From RPQJ01 sp963746325 (GTDB lineage: Bacteria > Pseudomonadota > Gammaproteobacteria > Steroidobacterales > Steroidobacteraceae), in assembly GCA_963746325.1 (NCBI GenBank), contig CAVVBC010000001.1, positions 1 to 64,000 on the forward strand: 64,000 bases of DNA, given 5' to 3'. The position numbers and the translations under genes are program-made. Below the pieces are notes generated by a model. It saw only the letters and a list, made by a program, of their open reading frames with translations, was not told where the DNA came from and made no database searches. Below, piece after piece: positions 52,872 through 62,171 of the stretch; the first letter of the stretch is position 1; every line of letters begins with the position of its first letter.

Positions 52872-53619
52872 CGTCCGGGTCGGGCGCCAGGTCCAGGGTC
52901 ATGGCCAGGGGTGGCTCCGCCACTGGTTCGATCAATCGCGGCCCCTGGTTGCGGGCATTGCTCACCAGTCGGCTGACGCGGTGCGCCCCCATCTCGCCGG
53001 CGCCCTCGGCACTCAGCAGGCGATCGAGCCGACCGACGTCCTGGTTCCGCGGATCGAGCCACTCGTCGTAAGCCGATTGCGGAATGATCACGGGCATGCG
53101 GTCGTGGATCCAGGCGATGGATTTGGGCGGCGCCGTCGTGATCAGCGTGCAGGATTCGAGCGGCTCGCCTGACGCTGGATCACGCCACCTCTCCCACAGT
53201 GCGGCGAGCGCAAACGGCGTGCCACTCGCCGGCTGCAGAAAAAAGGGTTGCTTGTCGCGGGGCCCCAGTTGCATCCATTCGTAGTAGCCGTCGGCCGGCA
53301 CGAGGCCCCGGCGCTTGCGATACGCCGACCGGAATGCAGGCTTCTCCTGCAGCGTCTCGGCGCGCGCGTTGGTCATGCGCGACCCGATGGACTTTTCCTT
53401 GGCCCAGACCGGTACCAGTCCCCAGTACAGCATGGCGAGACGGCGCGTGGCCGCGACGTCGGGCGCGGCCCCGTCTTCATCGGGCAGTTCCCGCACGACC
53501 GGGATGAACGTCGTCGGCGCGATGTTGTAGCGCGGCTCGATCGCGGGTGTGTCGTCCGGCAGGCCGAACAGCCGCACGACGGCTTCGTGGGGTGAGTAGA
53601 AGGCGAAGCGGCCACACAT
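52858..53619 (-). CDS. SOS response-associated peptidase YedK (HMCES family)
   Basis: 253 residues. The processed catalytic Cys2 is in MCGRFAFYSPHEAV. Further SRAP-domain residues appear in YNIAPTTFIPVV, MTNARAET, VPADGYYEW (Glu) and WIHDRMPVI (His). It forms a covalent link with abasic sites in single-stranded DNA. The heptamer element at 53625 begins five bases before its ATG, so its leader lies inside the repeat. Confidence 0.95.
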   Translation of the reverse strand: MCGRFAFYSPHEAVVRLFGLPDDTPAIEPRYNIAPTTFIPVVRELPDEDGAAPDVAATRRLAMLYWGLVPVWAKEKSIGSRMTNARAETLQEKPAFRSAYRKRRGLVPADGYYEWMQLGPRDKQPFFLQPASGTPFALAALWERWRDPASGEPLESCTLITTAPPKSIAWIHDRMPVIIPQSAYDEWLDPRNQDVGRLDRLLSAEGAGEMGAHRVSRLVSNARNQGPRLIEPVAEPPLAMTLDLAPDPDDDHD

Positions 53620-53624
53620 GGGAA

Positions 53625-53797
53625 GGGGTTAGGGGTTAGGGGTTAGGGGCTAGGGGCTAGGGGCTAGGGTAGCAGAGGTGCAGTTGAAGACTGTAGCGCT
53701 GGCGATACCTCGCAGGGAGCCACATTGCGGCTTCAGGTTGGTAAGGCTCTTCTTACTAGCCCCTAGCCCCTAGCCCCTAGCCCCTAGCCCCTATTCC
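53625..53797. repeat. Inverted GGGGYTA heptamer element, copy C
   Basis: Left arm (53625-53669): six perfect units, three GGGGTTA then three GGGGCTA, plus GGG. Right arm from about 53757: five TAGCCCC units then CTATTCCC. The 85-base core begins AGCAGAGGTGCAG, like the other copies, but its right half differs. The permease stop codon (TAG on minus, 53791-53793) is in the last unit. The largest and cleanest copy. Confidence 0.9.
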
Positions 53798-54639
53798 CTG
53801 ATCCCAGTCCCGCGATTCATCAGCATCACGCAGGCTGCGAACAGCACCACCACCGACAGGATCATGATCGCGAACGAGAATCCCAGATCGACGTCCGAGT
53901 GGCCGAGGAAGCCGTAGCGGAACGCGTTGACCATGTAGAGGATCGGGTTCGCCTTGGACACGGTCTGTGCCCAGTCGGGCAGCATGCTGATCGAATAGAA
54001 CACGCCGCCGAGGTAGGTCATCGGCGTCAGGATGAACGTCGGCACGAACGTGATCTGGTCGAAGTTCTTGGCGAACACGGCATTGACGAATCCGCCCAGC
54101 GCGAAGACGACCGACGTCAGCAGCACGGCCGCGACGACGACGAACCAGTGCTCGACGTGCAGGCGCGTGAAGAAGAGCGCGATGATCGTCACGATCAGCC
54201 CGACCAGCAGGCCGCGCAACATGCCGCCGGCCACGTAGCCGAGCACGATGAGCCAGTTGGGCAGCGGCGACACCAGCAGTTCCTCGATGTGGCGGCCGAA
54301 CTTCGCCCCGAAGAACGACGAGACCACGTTGCCATAGCTGTTGGTGATGACCGACATCATGATCAGGCCGGGGGCGATGTACTGCAGGTAGGTGAAGCCG
54401 CCCATCTCGCCGATGCGACCGCCGATCAGGTTGCCGAAGATGATGAAGTACAGCGTCGCCGTGATCACCGGGGGCACCAGCGTCTGGCCCCAGATGCGCA
54501 TGATGCGGGAGAACTCGCGGATCACGATCGTCGCAAAACCCACCCGCCGCGCAGTGCGCATGCGTTCCGCCGTGGTGACCTCGACGTGGGTGCCAGGCGC
54601 TGCGCCAGGCGTCCGGACAGGAGGAGGCACGGCGCTCAC
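53791..54639 (-). CDS. ABC-2 type transporter permease (YadH-like)
   Basis: 282 residues, six hydrophobic segments beginning near residue 55 (VPPVITATLYFIIFGNLIGG). Family features: QYIAPGLIMMSVITNSYGNV, RHIEELLVSPLPNWLIVLGY and TFVPTFILTPMTYLGGVFYS. It forms an exporter with the ATPase next to it (ATGA overlap at 54636). Substrate unknown. Its stop codon is provided by the heptamer element. Confidence 0.93.
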   Translation of the reverse strand: MSAVPPPVRTPGAAPGTHVEVTTAERMRTARRVGFATIVIREFSRIMRIWGQTLVPPVITATLYFIIFGNLIGGRIGEMGGFTYLQYIAPGLIMMSVITNSYGNVVSSFFGAKFGRHIEELLVSPLPNWLIVLGYVAGGMLRGLLVGLIVTIIALFFTRLHVEHWFVVVAAVLLTSVVFALGGFVNAVFAKNFDQITFVPTFILTPMTYLGGVFYSISMLPDWAQTVSKANPILYMVNAFRYGFLGHSDVDLGFSFAIMILSVVVLFAACVMLMNRGTGIRE

Positions 54640-55607
54640 GGGCCCACCTGCTGTTGCGCGGCAGGTTGCACGCCCGGCTGCTGGCCGCTGCCGACGTCGC
54701 GCCCTTCGACCAGGCGCATGAACAGTTCCTCGAGGCGATTGGCCTTGTTGCGCATGCTCACGACTTCGCCGCCCGCGGCCGACAGCGCGGCGAAGATTTC
54801 ATTGAGGTTCTGCTCTTTGCTCACCTCGACCTCGATCGTGGTGTCGTCGACCTGCAGCAGCCGGTACCCCGGGAGCGACAGCCGCAGCGACAGCGGGGCC
54901 CGCAGGTTGAGCACGAAAGTTTCGGTGTGCAGCTTGCGCAGCACCGTCGACATGCGGTCGTTCTCGATGATGCGGCCTTCGTCGATGATCGCGATGTGGC
55001 GGCAGAGGTTCTCCGCCTCTTCCAGGTAGTGGGTCGTCAGGATGATCGTGGTGCCCTGTTCGTTGATCCGGCGCAGGAATTCCCACATCGAGCGGCGCAC
55101 CTCGATGTCGACGCCGGCGGTCGGCTCGTCGAGGATCAGCAACTGCGGCTCGTGGATCAGCGCGCGCGCAATCATCAGCCGGCGTTTCATGCCGCCCGAC
55201 AACGAGCGCGAGATGGCCTCGCGCTTCTCCCAGAGCTGCAGCTGGTTCAGCCAGTACTCCATGCGCTCGCGCGCCGTCTTGCGCGCAATGCCGTAGAAGC
55301 CCGCCTGGTTCAGCAGGATCGTCGACACTTTCTCGAACTGGTTGAAGTTGATTTCCTGCGGCACCACGCCGAGGCACGATTTCGCGGCCTCGAGGTCGGT
55401 GTCGATGCTGTGGCCGAACACCTCGACCGCGCCGCCCGTCTTGTTCACCAGCGACGAGACGATGCCGATGGCCGTCGACTTGCCGGCCCCGTTCGGACCG
55501 AGCAGCGCGAAGAAATCACCCTCCTCCACGTCGAGGTCGATGCCCTTGAGGGCCTCGACCCCATTCTTGTAGGTCTTGCGAAGCTGGCGTAACGACAGGG
55601 CCTGCAT
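54636..55607 (-). CDS. ABC transporter ATP-binding protein (YadG-like)
   Basis: 323 residues from the ATG at 55607. Walker A LLGPNGAGKST, Q-loop VVPQEINF, signature LSGGMKRRLMIARAL, Walker B LLILDEPTAGVD, His switch TTHYLEEAE. The C-terminal 90 residues are an accessory domain. It powers the ABC-2 permease immediately downstream. The order and sequence match the YadG-YadH pair. Confidence 0.95.
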   Translation of the reverse strand: MQALSLRQLRKTYKNGVEALKGIDLDVEEGDFFALLGPNGAGKSTAIGIVSSLVNKTGGAVEVFGHSIDTDLEAAKSCLGVVPQEINFNQFEKVSTILLNQAGFYGIARKTARERMEYWLNQLQLWEKREAISRSLSGGMKRRLMIARALIHEPQLLILDEPTAGVDIEVRRSMWEFLRRINEQGTTIILTTHYLEEAENLCRHIAIIDEGRIIENDRMSTVLRKLHTETFVLNLRAPLSLRLSLPGYRLLQVDDTTIEVEVSKEQNLNEIFAALSAAGGEVVSMRNKANRLEELFMRLVEGRDVGSGQQPGVQPAAQQQVGP

Positions 55608-55661
55608 GAGTGGAGCGGACGCCGACGGGAGGGGAGCGAAGGGTAATGTGCGGACCACTCC

Positions 55662-56384
55662 TCAGCAAGGAACGTCGGGGTCGTCGCGCCCGCCGCGCCG
55701 GTGCACGGTCCGCGGCCGGCGGGTCGCCGCGCCGTAACGCACGCTGGCCGGCTCGCGTTCGCACCGCCCGAGGAGGCACAGGCCCGTCGAATAGGCCCAG
55801 TGCAGGTCGTCCTTGCCGGTTCCTGTCGCAGCGCCGGCGAGCATGCTCCAGAAATGCGCGTGGCCAGGCCAGCGCGGACGCACCAGCCCCTGCCAGGACG
55901 CCCAGCTGAACGCCTCGGACGGCGACAGCGCCGACAGTCGGCTCTCGCTGGTCGGAGCCAGGCCGAACGCGATGCGCGAGGCGAGCGGCACCCCCTCCGC
56001 CAGCCGCCGCACCACACCCAACGCCACTAGCCCGAAGGACCGCCGGGCTTCGCTCCGGGAACGGTCCGCGCCCGGCCACTCGGTGTCGCCCACCGCCCCT
56101 GCTGGCCAACAGGGTGTCGGCTCGTCTGGCGCGGGGAGGCTCAGTTCGAACAGCGCGAGCGGCGTCCAGGCTGCCCGTTCCAGCGCCTCGGGCGCGGCCT
56201 GCTCGAACTGCCTCACGGTCAAGGTCGGCAGCTGGAACCAGTGGTCCTCGCGGTAGACCGGGTCCAGGGCGTGCGCCAGGAACAGCCGGTTGAGGTCCGC
56301 GATATCCCGGCGAATGCCGTGGGTAAGCAGGTTGCCCTGGTGGCTGCGGCTGGGGTGGGGAGTAGTCGGCTTTGAATCAGACAT
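55662..56384 (-). CDS. FlhD-like regulator with extended C-terminus
   Basis: 240 residues. Residues about 20-85 align by eye to FlhD: RRDIADLNRLFLAHAL corresponds to the FlhD helix with I-x-D/E-[IL]-N-x-x-[YF]-L-x-x-A, then HWFQL, then LTVRQFEQAA corresponds to LT-x-x-Q-x-x-x-L-A. FlhD is only about 115 residues; the rest here is Trp/Arg/Pro-rich and unmatched. It is divergent from an FlhC-like gene, which supports the assignment. AGACA-T-TGTCT overlaps its start codon. FlhD family is an inference; if wrong, this is an unknown protein. Confidence 0.6.
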   Translation of the reverse strand: MSDSKPTTPHPSRSHQGNLLTHGIRRDIADLNRLFLAHALDPVYREDHWFQLPTLTVRQFEQAAPEALERAAWTPLALFELSLPAPDEPTPCWPAGAVGDTEWPGADRSRSEARRSFGLVALGVVRRLAEGVPLASRIAFGLAPTSESRLSALSPSEAFSWASWQGLVRPRWPGHAHFWSMLAGAATGTGKDDLHWAYSTGLCLLGRCEREPASVRYGAATRRPRTVHRRGGRDDPDVPC

Positions 56385-56463
56385 TGTCTAAACTCCATAT
56401 ATGGTCCAAATAGACCATATATGGATATAGATTGTCACATCTGGTCTGAACAGACCATATATG
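56379..56463. promoter_or_regulatory. Palindromic operator cluster between divergent regulators
   Basis: Three symmetric sites. AGACA-T-TGTCT is at 56379-56389. CCATATATGGTC-CAAATA-GACCATATATGG, with 12-bp perfect arms, is at 56395-56424. GGTCTG-AA-CAGACC is at 56443-56456. GACCATATATG recurs at 56453-56463. AT-rich and unlike the surrounding GC-rich DNA. Likely binding sites for a dimeric regulator controlling both genes. Confidence 0.75.
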
Positions 56464-56493
56464 ACCAAAAATACTGAGAATGGGAGAAGGGCC

Positions 56494-57235
56494 ATGAGGA
56501 TCACCGACAGCCGGTATGACCGCGATCGCCTGCGGCTGGCGATCACCTACCGGATGATCGCGCTGGAAGCACGCACGCGCACCATCCGGCTGGCAACCCA
56601 GTTGTCGGACGACCGCATCCGACGCATGTATCGCGACTACTTCGCCACGCCTTGGCGGCAATCGCGTCCGCCGCAGGCGCGGCAAGTCACCGCGGCAGAT
56701 GTCCTTCTTCCGCCGCTCGCTCGAACACGAGCAGCAGGCGGCCCTGCTCGGCGCGCTGTTGCAGCTGTGCGGCCTGCTGGCCGCGTACCCCGCCGGGTTC
56801 CGTCCGGTACTCGAGGACGTCGGCCGCTTCTGCGACGTCTACGAGACCTACCTCGGACTCTGGCCGAAGGCGCACATCTCGTTCGAACACGCGTGGCACC
56901 TGTGGCAGGTGTTCTGTCGCAACGATGAGATCGTGCTGTCGCGGTGCCCGGACTGCGAATCGGCTTGGGTGCGGGACACGCTGGAGATTCTTCCCGACAA
57001 TTGTCCGCCTGCCGGCGCGGCCCGGCCAGCCACGGTTGAGCAGGGCGCGGGCGGCGGGCGCGCTAGACTTGTGCCCCCTCCGCGAGCCTGCCCGCCTTGC
57101 CACGTCCTACCAACGTCTTCGCCGGACCCTATCTCGACCGCATCGCGCACCTGCGCAAGGACGCGACGTTCGTCGCGGCAACGCTCGGCAGCGCCAGCGT
57201 CCGCATCGTCGCCGTGCACGACTCGCGCATCCTGA
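56494..57235 (+). pseudogene. FlhC-like regulator, frameshifted
   Basis: The start ATG at 56494 has GGGAGAAGG upstream. The first frame reads RDRLRLAITYRMIALEARTR and LATQLSDDRIRRMYRDYF, matching the FlhC N-terminus (LA-x-x-LI-x-x-xAR ... TxLSxxRIxRLY). Near 56655-56672 one extra base moves it to a second frame: RGKSPRQMSFFRRSLEHEQQ, FCDVYETYLGLWP, ISFEHAWHLWQVFC and CPDCESAWV, the FlhC Cys-pair region. Restored length would be near 200 residues. The second frame stays open to 57235, overlapping nudC. Assembly error or pseudogene; the partner is divergent. Confidence 0.65.
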
Positions 57236-58050
57236 TCCAGCGCGATGCCGCGGGGTGGTCGCCTGCGTTCCTGGGCGGAACGGACGTCGAACGGCTGGAG
57301 TTGCGCTCGACCGACCTCGTCCTGCTCGGTCGGCGTGACGAATGCGTTTATTTCGCCGCGGAATTCGCGGACCCCGCCCCGGTGCTGGTGGATCCGGCTG
57401 CGGCGCGCTTCGAGGACCTGCGCGTCGCAGGCGGCCTGCTGCCCGCCAACGAGGCCGGCGTGCTGGCGTACGCGCGCGCCATGCTCTACTGGCGCAGCCG
57501 CCATCGGTTCTGCGGCGCGTGCGGCGCGCCCACCCGCAGCGCGAGCGCCGGACACGTGATGAAGTGCACCAACGACACCTGCGCCATCGATCATTTCCCG
57601 CGGCTCGATCCGGCGATCATCGTGCTCGTCACCGACGGCGAGCGCGCGCTGCTGGGTCGCCAGGCCTCGTGGCCCCAGGGCCGCTATTCGACGATTGCCG
57701 GCTTCGTCGAGCCGGGCGAAAGCCTCGAAGACGCCGTAGCCCGGGAGGTGCTGGAGGAAACGGGCGTCGCGGTCAGTGAATGCGAGTACCACTCGTCGCA
57801 ACCCTGGCCGTTTCCTTCATCGCTCATGATCGGGTTCACTGCGCGAGCCGCTGCCGACGCAGTGCCGCGCGCTGACGAAGAACTCGAAGACGTGCGCTGG
57901 TTTACCCGCGCAGAAATTGCAGCCGGCTTTCCCGGCCTGCCACCGCCGTTGTCGGTCTCTTTCCGGCTCATCGAGCACTGGTACGACGCCGGCTCGCCGA
58001 TTCCCCTCGCCGCGACCGCCGGCGTGATGCACTGGGGCTCGCGGCGCTGA
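57097..58050 (+). CDS. nudC: NADH pyrophosphatase NudC
   Basis: 317 residues from a TTG at 57097; the conserved NVFAGPYLDRIAHLRKDA follows at once, so the start cannot be much later. Zinc ribbon FCGACGAPT plus CTNDTC. Nudix box GFVEPGESLEDAVAREVLEE-TG. SQPWPFPSSLM is the NADH-pyrophosphatase signature. It hydrolyses NAD(H) and decaps NAD-capped RNA in studied members. Its 5' end overlaps the frameshifted FlhC-like frame. Confidence 0.95.
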   Translation: MPRPTNVFAGPYLDRIAHLRKDATFVAATLGSASVRIVAVHDSRILIQRDAAGWSPAFLGGTDVERLELRSTDLVLLGRRDECVYFAAEFADPAPVLVDPAAARFEDLRVAGGLLPANEAGVLAYARAMLYWRSRHRFCGACGAPTRSASAGHVMKCTNDTCAIDHFPRLDPAIIVLVTDGERALLGRQASWPQGRYSTIAGFVEPGESLEDAVAREVLEETGVAVSECEYHSSQPWPFPSSLMIGFTARAAADAVPRADEELEDVRWFTRAEIAAGFPGLPPPLSVSFRLIEHWYDAGSPIPLAATAGVMHWGSRR

Positions 58051-58090
58051 GCGCAACGCGACTGCCGCGCCAGACGAACCCGGGCAACGC

Positions 58091-58861
58091 GTGTCACTGG
58101 AAATCTTTCTCGTCCTGATCGCCGCGTTCGGCGCCGGCTTCATCGACGCCCTCGCGGGCGGTGGCGGCTTGATCCAGTTGCCTGCGTTGTTTGCCACGTT
58201 TCCCAACGCCGCGCACACCACCCTGCTCGGAACGGGCAAGCTCGCTGGGTTTGCCGGAACCTGCAGCGCGATCGCGCGCTTCATCCGGCACGTCAAGCTC
58301 GACTGGAACCTGCTGCTGCCTGCGGCGGCGGGAGCCTTCGCCGCCGCGCTGCTGGGCGCGTGGCTCGCAACTGGCATCTCGCCTGAACGCTTTCGCGCGC
58401 TGGTGCCACTGCTGCTCACCTTCGTGCTGATCTACACGCTGCTCAACAAGGATCTCGGCCAGCACCACCAGCCGCGCCCCGTCGATGCGCGAGCGCAATG
58501 GCTGGCAGCGGGAACGGCAGGCGTCATCGGCCTGTACGACGGCTTCTTCGGCCCCGGTACGGGCAGCTTCCTGGTGTTCCTGTTCGTGCGCATGTTCGGT
58601 CTCGACTTCCTGCACGCCTCCGCCTCGGCCAAGATCGTGAATGCGTCGACCAATGCGGCCGCGATCATCCTGTTCGGCCTGACCGGCGAGCTGTTCTGGC
58701 TGCTCGGCCTCGCGATGTCGGCCTGCAACATCGCCGGCGCGCAGTTCGGCAGCCACCTCGCGATCCGGCGTGGCAGCGCGCTGGTGCGCAAGGTGTTCCT
58801 GGTGGTGGTGGGCGCCCTGATCACCAAAACCGCCTGGGACGCCCTCCAACTGCACCTGTGA
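58091..58861 (+). CDS. TSUP-family (TauE/SafE) membrane permease
   Basis: 256 residues from a GTG at 58091. About eight hydrophobic segments. The two TSUP half-repeat signatures are visible: FGAGFIDALAGGGGLIQLPA and GLYDGFFGPGTGSFLVFLFV. Members move sulfur-containing or organic anions across the inner membrane. Substrate unknown; closest to the YfcA type. Confidence 0.92.
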   Translation: MSLEIFLVLIAAFGAGFIDALAGGGGLIQLPALFATFPNAAHTTLLGTGKLAGFAGTCSAIARFIRHVKLDWNLLLPAAAGAFAAALLGAWLATGISPERFRALVPLLLTFVLIYTLLNKDLGQHHQPRPVDARAQWLAAGTAGVIGLYDGFFGPGTGSFLVFLFVRMFGLDFLHASASAKIVNASTNAAAIILFGLTGELFWLLGLAMSACNIAGAQFGSHLAIRRGSALVRKVFLVVVGALITKTAWDALQLHL

Positions 58862-58934
58862 GCCGACATCACGCGCGGACGGCCAGTAGAATGATGGCGC
58901 AAGGATTTCCCCTGGCGGCCGAGGTGCAGACCGC

Positions 58935-59618
58935 ATGGACTTCTCGTGGACGACTTTCGCTGGCATCGCGCTTGGCATCGGCCTGGCCGCCGCCACCGGC
59001 ATCCGCGTCTTCCTGCCGTTGCTGATCGCAGGCCTTGCGGCGCACTTCGGCTACATCCCGCTGTCGGAGAATTTCCAGTGGCTGGCGAGCACGCCGGCGC
59101 TGGTCATGCTCGGCACGGCCGCCGTCGCCGAGACGCTTGCCTATTACATTCCGGGCGTGGACCACCTGCTCGACGTGATCGCGAGTCCCGCCGCGCTGGT
59201 CGCTGGCGCCGTGGCGAGCGCAGCCGTGATGACGGACCTGCCGCCCAGCATCGTCTGGCCGGTCGCGATCATCGGCGGCAGCGGCATCGCCGGTCTGACC
59301 AAGGGCGGCTCGGCGCTCATGCGCGCCAAGTCCGGCCTGATGACCGGCGGGCTCGGCAATCCCGCCGTCTCCACCGTCGAGACGATCGGTGCGACCGGGT
59401 TGTCGCTGTTTGCGATTGCGCTGCCCATCGTCGCGCTGGTGGCCATCGTCGCGCTGCTCTACTGGGTGGTGCGCAAGACGGGCCGGCTGCTGTTCGGCCG
59501 CAGCGCAGCCGTCCAGCGCGCCTGCACCCAGGGAGCCGTGAGCGGGGCTTATGTGCCTGCTGGTGCTCGCATGGCAGTGCCACCCGCGCTTCCGGCTGAT
59601 CGTCGCCGCGAACCGTGA
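58935..59618 (+). CDS. DUF4126 membrane protein
   Basis: 227 residues with several hydrophobic segments. Family pattern GIALGIGLAAATGIRVFLPL, HLLDVIASPAALVAGAVASA, IIGGSGIAGLTKGGSALMRA and GLGNPAVSTVETIGA. Function unknown. The last 25 residues are polar and atypical and overlap the next gene by 68 bases, so the true end may be earlier, with another base error possible. Confidence 0.82.
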   Translation: MDFSWTTFAGIALGIGLAAATGIRVFLPLLIAGLAAHFGYIPLSENFQWLASTPALVMLGTAAVAETLAYYIPGVDHLLDVIASPAALVAGAVASAAVMTDLPPSIVWPVAIIGGSGIAGLTKGGSALMRAKSGLMTGGLGNPAVSTVETIGATGLSLFAIALPIVALVAIVALLYWVVRKTGRLLFGRSAAVQRACTQGAVSGAYVPAGARMAVPPALPADRRREP

Positions 59619-60345
59619 CGAATTTCATGAGCGTGCCGCCGCCGCGCTCGGCTGGTGGCCGGACGAACCGCGCATCCTGGCAGGCCGCGACCTGCGCGGT
59701 TCAGGCACGTGGATGGGCGTGCTCGCGTGCGGGCCGCTTCGGCGTGGTGACCAACTTTCGCGAGCTCGAGCGTGCGGCGCCGGACGCGCCGTCCCGCGGC
59801 GACCTCGTCGCGGGCTTCCTCGGCGCGCCTGCAGCCTCGCCGCTGGAATACCTCGACTCGCTGCGCCTGCGCGCGTCGCGGTACGCGGGCTTCAACCTGC
59901 TGCTCGGCGGTCCGGATGCGCTTTACTACCATTCGAACCGCGACGGACAGGAGCCGCGCCGGCTCGAGCGCGGCATGTACGGGCTCAGCAACCACTGGCT
60001 CGATTCGCCGTGGCCCAAGTTGCTGCGCAGCCGCGCGCGCCTCGCGGAACTGGTGGCCGCCGATCGCGTCGAACCCGAGGCATTGTTCGCGCTGCTCGCT
60101 GACCGGACGCCGGCCGACCTCGACGAGACTCCGGACACCGGCCTGCCGCCCGACTGGGAACGCGCGTTGTCCTCACCCTTCGTGTCCACGACCGTTACGG
60201 CACCCGCTGCTCGACCGTGCTGCTCGTCGGGCACGACGGTCGCACCACGGTGCTCGAGCGACGTTTCGACGCGACCGGCGCGCTGACTGGCGCGACGCGC
60301 CTGGCGTTCACGGCGCAAGACGTCGCCGCACCGCAGGCTGCATGA
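59551..60345 (+). pseudogene. NRDE-family (TANGO2-like) protein, frameshifted
   Basis: The N-terminus MCLLVLAWQCHPRFRLIVAA is followed by the family-naming NRDE at residues 21-24 (NRDEFHERAAAALGWW). After GTWMGVLA near 59727 one extra base moves the frame to RFGVVTNFRELERAAPD, YAGFNLLLGGPDALYYHSNR and GLSNHWLDSPWPKLLRSR. Near 60192 one C is missing, after which YGTRCSTVLLVGHDGRTTVL and the stop at 60345 follow. Restored length is about 264 residues. The Cys2 and NRDE suggest an N-terminal-nucleophile hydrolase-like fold; the role is unsettled. Confidence 0.85.
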
Positions 60346-60379
60346 ACGTCGCACACATACACACTGCGCGCGGCCAGGG

Positions 60380-62170
60380 GTGCGCAGCCTGCCGCTGGTC
60401 GCAGTGCTCGCGTGCCTGCTCGGATGGGGCCTCGCTGCGCCCGCCTGGTCGGCGCCCCTGCTCGGCCTGAACAAGGGCCGTATCGACATCCGGGTCGATG
60501 GCGTTCCGGACGCGATGGCGGACAACGTGCGCTCCTATCTCACGCTGTCGCGCTACGTGACGCGCGACGACCTCACCGACCCGCAGGTGCGCAGGCTCGC
60601 CGATCGCGCGGTCGACGAGGCCGCCGATGCCTTGCGCCCTTTCGGTTACTACGCGCCCACCATCCGCAGCCGCACGAGCTGGGACGACCCGCGCTGGATC
60701 GTCCGCCTCAAGATCACGCCGGGCGAGCCCGTGACGATGAAGACCGTGGACGTCGAGATCGTCGGCGCCGGCGCAAGCGACAAGTCGCTCACCAGGTTGC
60801 GCACCACGACGCCGCTGCAACCCGGCGCCCGCCTCGACCACACGAGTTACGAGGAGCTCAAGGCCTCGCTGTTGCGCACCGCGCGCGACCGCGGCTTCCT
60901 CGACGCAATGCTGACGCGCCGCGAGCTGATCGTGAACCCGACCGACCTCACGGCCGACGCCCGCATCACGCTCGATACCGGCGGTCGTTACGAGTTCGGC
61001 GAGCTGCAGCTGGAACAGGGCGTGATCGACGATGACCTGCTGCGCGCGTACGTGCGCTTTGCGCCGGGGCAGCCCTACTCGCCCGACCAGCTGAACGCCA
61101 CGCAGTACGCGCTCGAGGACAGCAATTACTTCTCGACGGTCGTGGTCACTCCCGGCGAGCGCGACCCGGCCACCCTGACGGTGCCGGTGCACGTGCACGT
61201 CGAGCAGATCAAGCGCAACCGTTACGCGGTCAATGCGGGCTATGGCACCGATACGGGCATACGCGGCCAGTTCACCTGGGACAATCGGCTGATCAACACG
61301 CGCGGACACCGCTCACGGGTCGAGCTCACCGCTTCCGAGATCCGCTACGAAGCGCTGGCACGCTACGCGATCCCCGTGGGTGACCCGAGCCTCGAGAAAC
61401 TCGAGTTCACGCTCGGCTACACCGACGAGGAAATCGGCGACCTGCGGAGCGAACGCGTCGAACTCACCGGCGGCCTTACGCAGGTCTTCGGCCGCTGGCA
61501 GCAGGTGATGTTCCTGCGCCTGAACGACGAGCGCACCATCTTTCCCGACGGATCGTCCGAACAGGCGCTGCTGCTGATCCCCGGCATCAGCTACGCCAGC
61601 CTGCCGCCCAATTTCCTCACCGGCTGGGTGCGCGATGCCGCGTACTACGTCGAGCTGAGCGGCAGCCCTGCGACGCTCGGCTCCGATGCGTCGTACCTGC
61701 GCTTCTATGGACGCGCCGAGCGCGTGTGGCCGATCAGCGGTCCGTGGCACGTGCGCGGCCGCGCCGAGCTCGGCACGAGCTGGGTCGACGATTTCTCCGC
61801 GCTGCCCGCCTCGCAGCGATTCTTCGCGGGCGGCGACCGCAGCGTGCGCGGCTTCGGGCTGAACGAGCTGAGCCCGCCGCTGCCCCCTGGCGACCCGCGC
61901 GCGACCTCGTCGGGCCAGGGCGCTGGCGGCGAACACAAGGTGGTTGCCAGCATCGAGTTCGAGCGCGATTTCCCGCGTAATTTCCGCGGCGCCGTATTCT
62001 TCGACACGGGCAACGCCTTCAACGACTGGAGCACGCCGCTCGAGTACTCGGCGGGTGTCGGCGTGCGCTGGAAACTGCCGATGCTGATGATCGGCGTCGA
62101 CATCGCGCAGGCACTGTCGGAATCCGGCAAGAACCCCCGGTTCCACCTGAACATCACCCAGGTGCTCTAG
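60380..62170 (+). CDS. tamA: Translocation and assembly module TamA
   Basis: 596 residues from a GTG at 60380. Signal peptide to about residue 25 (AAPAWSA). POTRA-like domains span about 30-265 (FGYYAPTIRS, EELKASLLRTARDRGFLDAM, YSPDQLNATQYALEDSNYFS). The C-terminal Omp85 barrel has RQFTW-like start GIRGQFTWDNRLINTRG, and the lid-lock signature FFAGGDRSVRGFGLNELSP. With TamB it delivers proteins or lipids to the outer membrane. It is followed one base later by tamB. Confidence 0.95.
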   Translation: MRSLPLVAVLACLLGWGLAAPAWSAPLLGLNKGRIDIRVDGVPDAMADNVRSYLTLSRYVTRDDLTDPQVRRLADRAVDEAADALRPFGYYAPTIRSRTSWDDPRWIVRLKITPGEPVTMKTVDVEIVGAGASDKSLTRLRTTTPLQPGARLDHTSYEELKASLLRTARDRGFLDAMLTRRELIVNPTDLTADARITLDTGGRYEFGELQLEQGVIDDDLLRAYVRFAPGQPYSPDQLNATQYALEDSNYFSTVVVTPGERDPATLTVPVHVHVEQIKRNRYAVNAGYGTDTGIRGQFTWDNRLINTRGHRSRVELTASEIRYEALARYAIPVGDPSLEKLEFTLGYTDEEIGDLRSERVELTGGLTQVFGRWQQVMFLRLNDERTIFPDGSSEQALLLIPGISYASLPPNFLTGWVRDAAYYVELSGSPATLGSDASYLRFYGRAERVWPISGPWHVRGRAELGTSWVDDFSALPASQRFFAGGDRSVRGFGLNELSPPLPPGDPRATSSGQGAGGEHKVVASIEFERDFPRNFRGAVFFDTGNAFNDWSTPLEYSAGVGVRWKLPMLMIGVDIAQALSESGKNPRFHLNITQVL

Positions 62171-62171
62171 G

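Noticed and set aside
53625..53797. CRISPR array
   Set aside because: Repeats are 7 bases with no spacers and appear as facing inverted arrays, unlike CRISPR.
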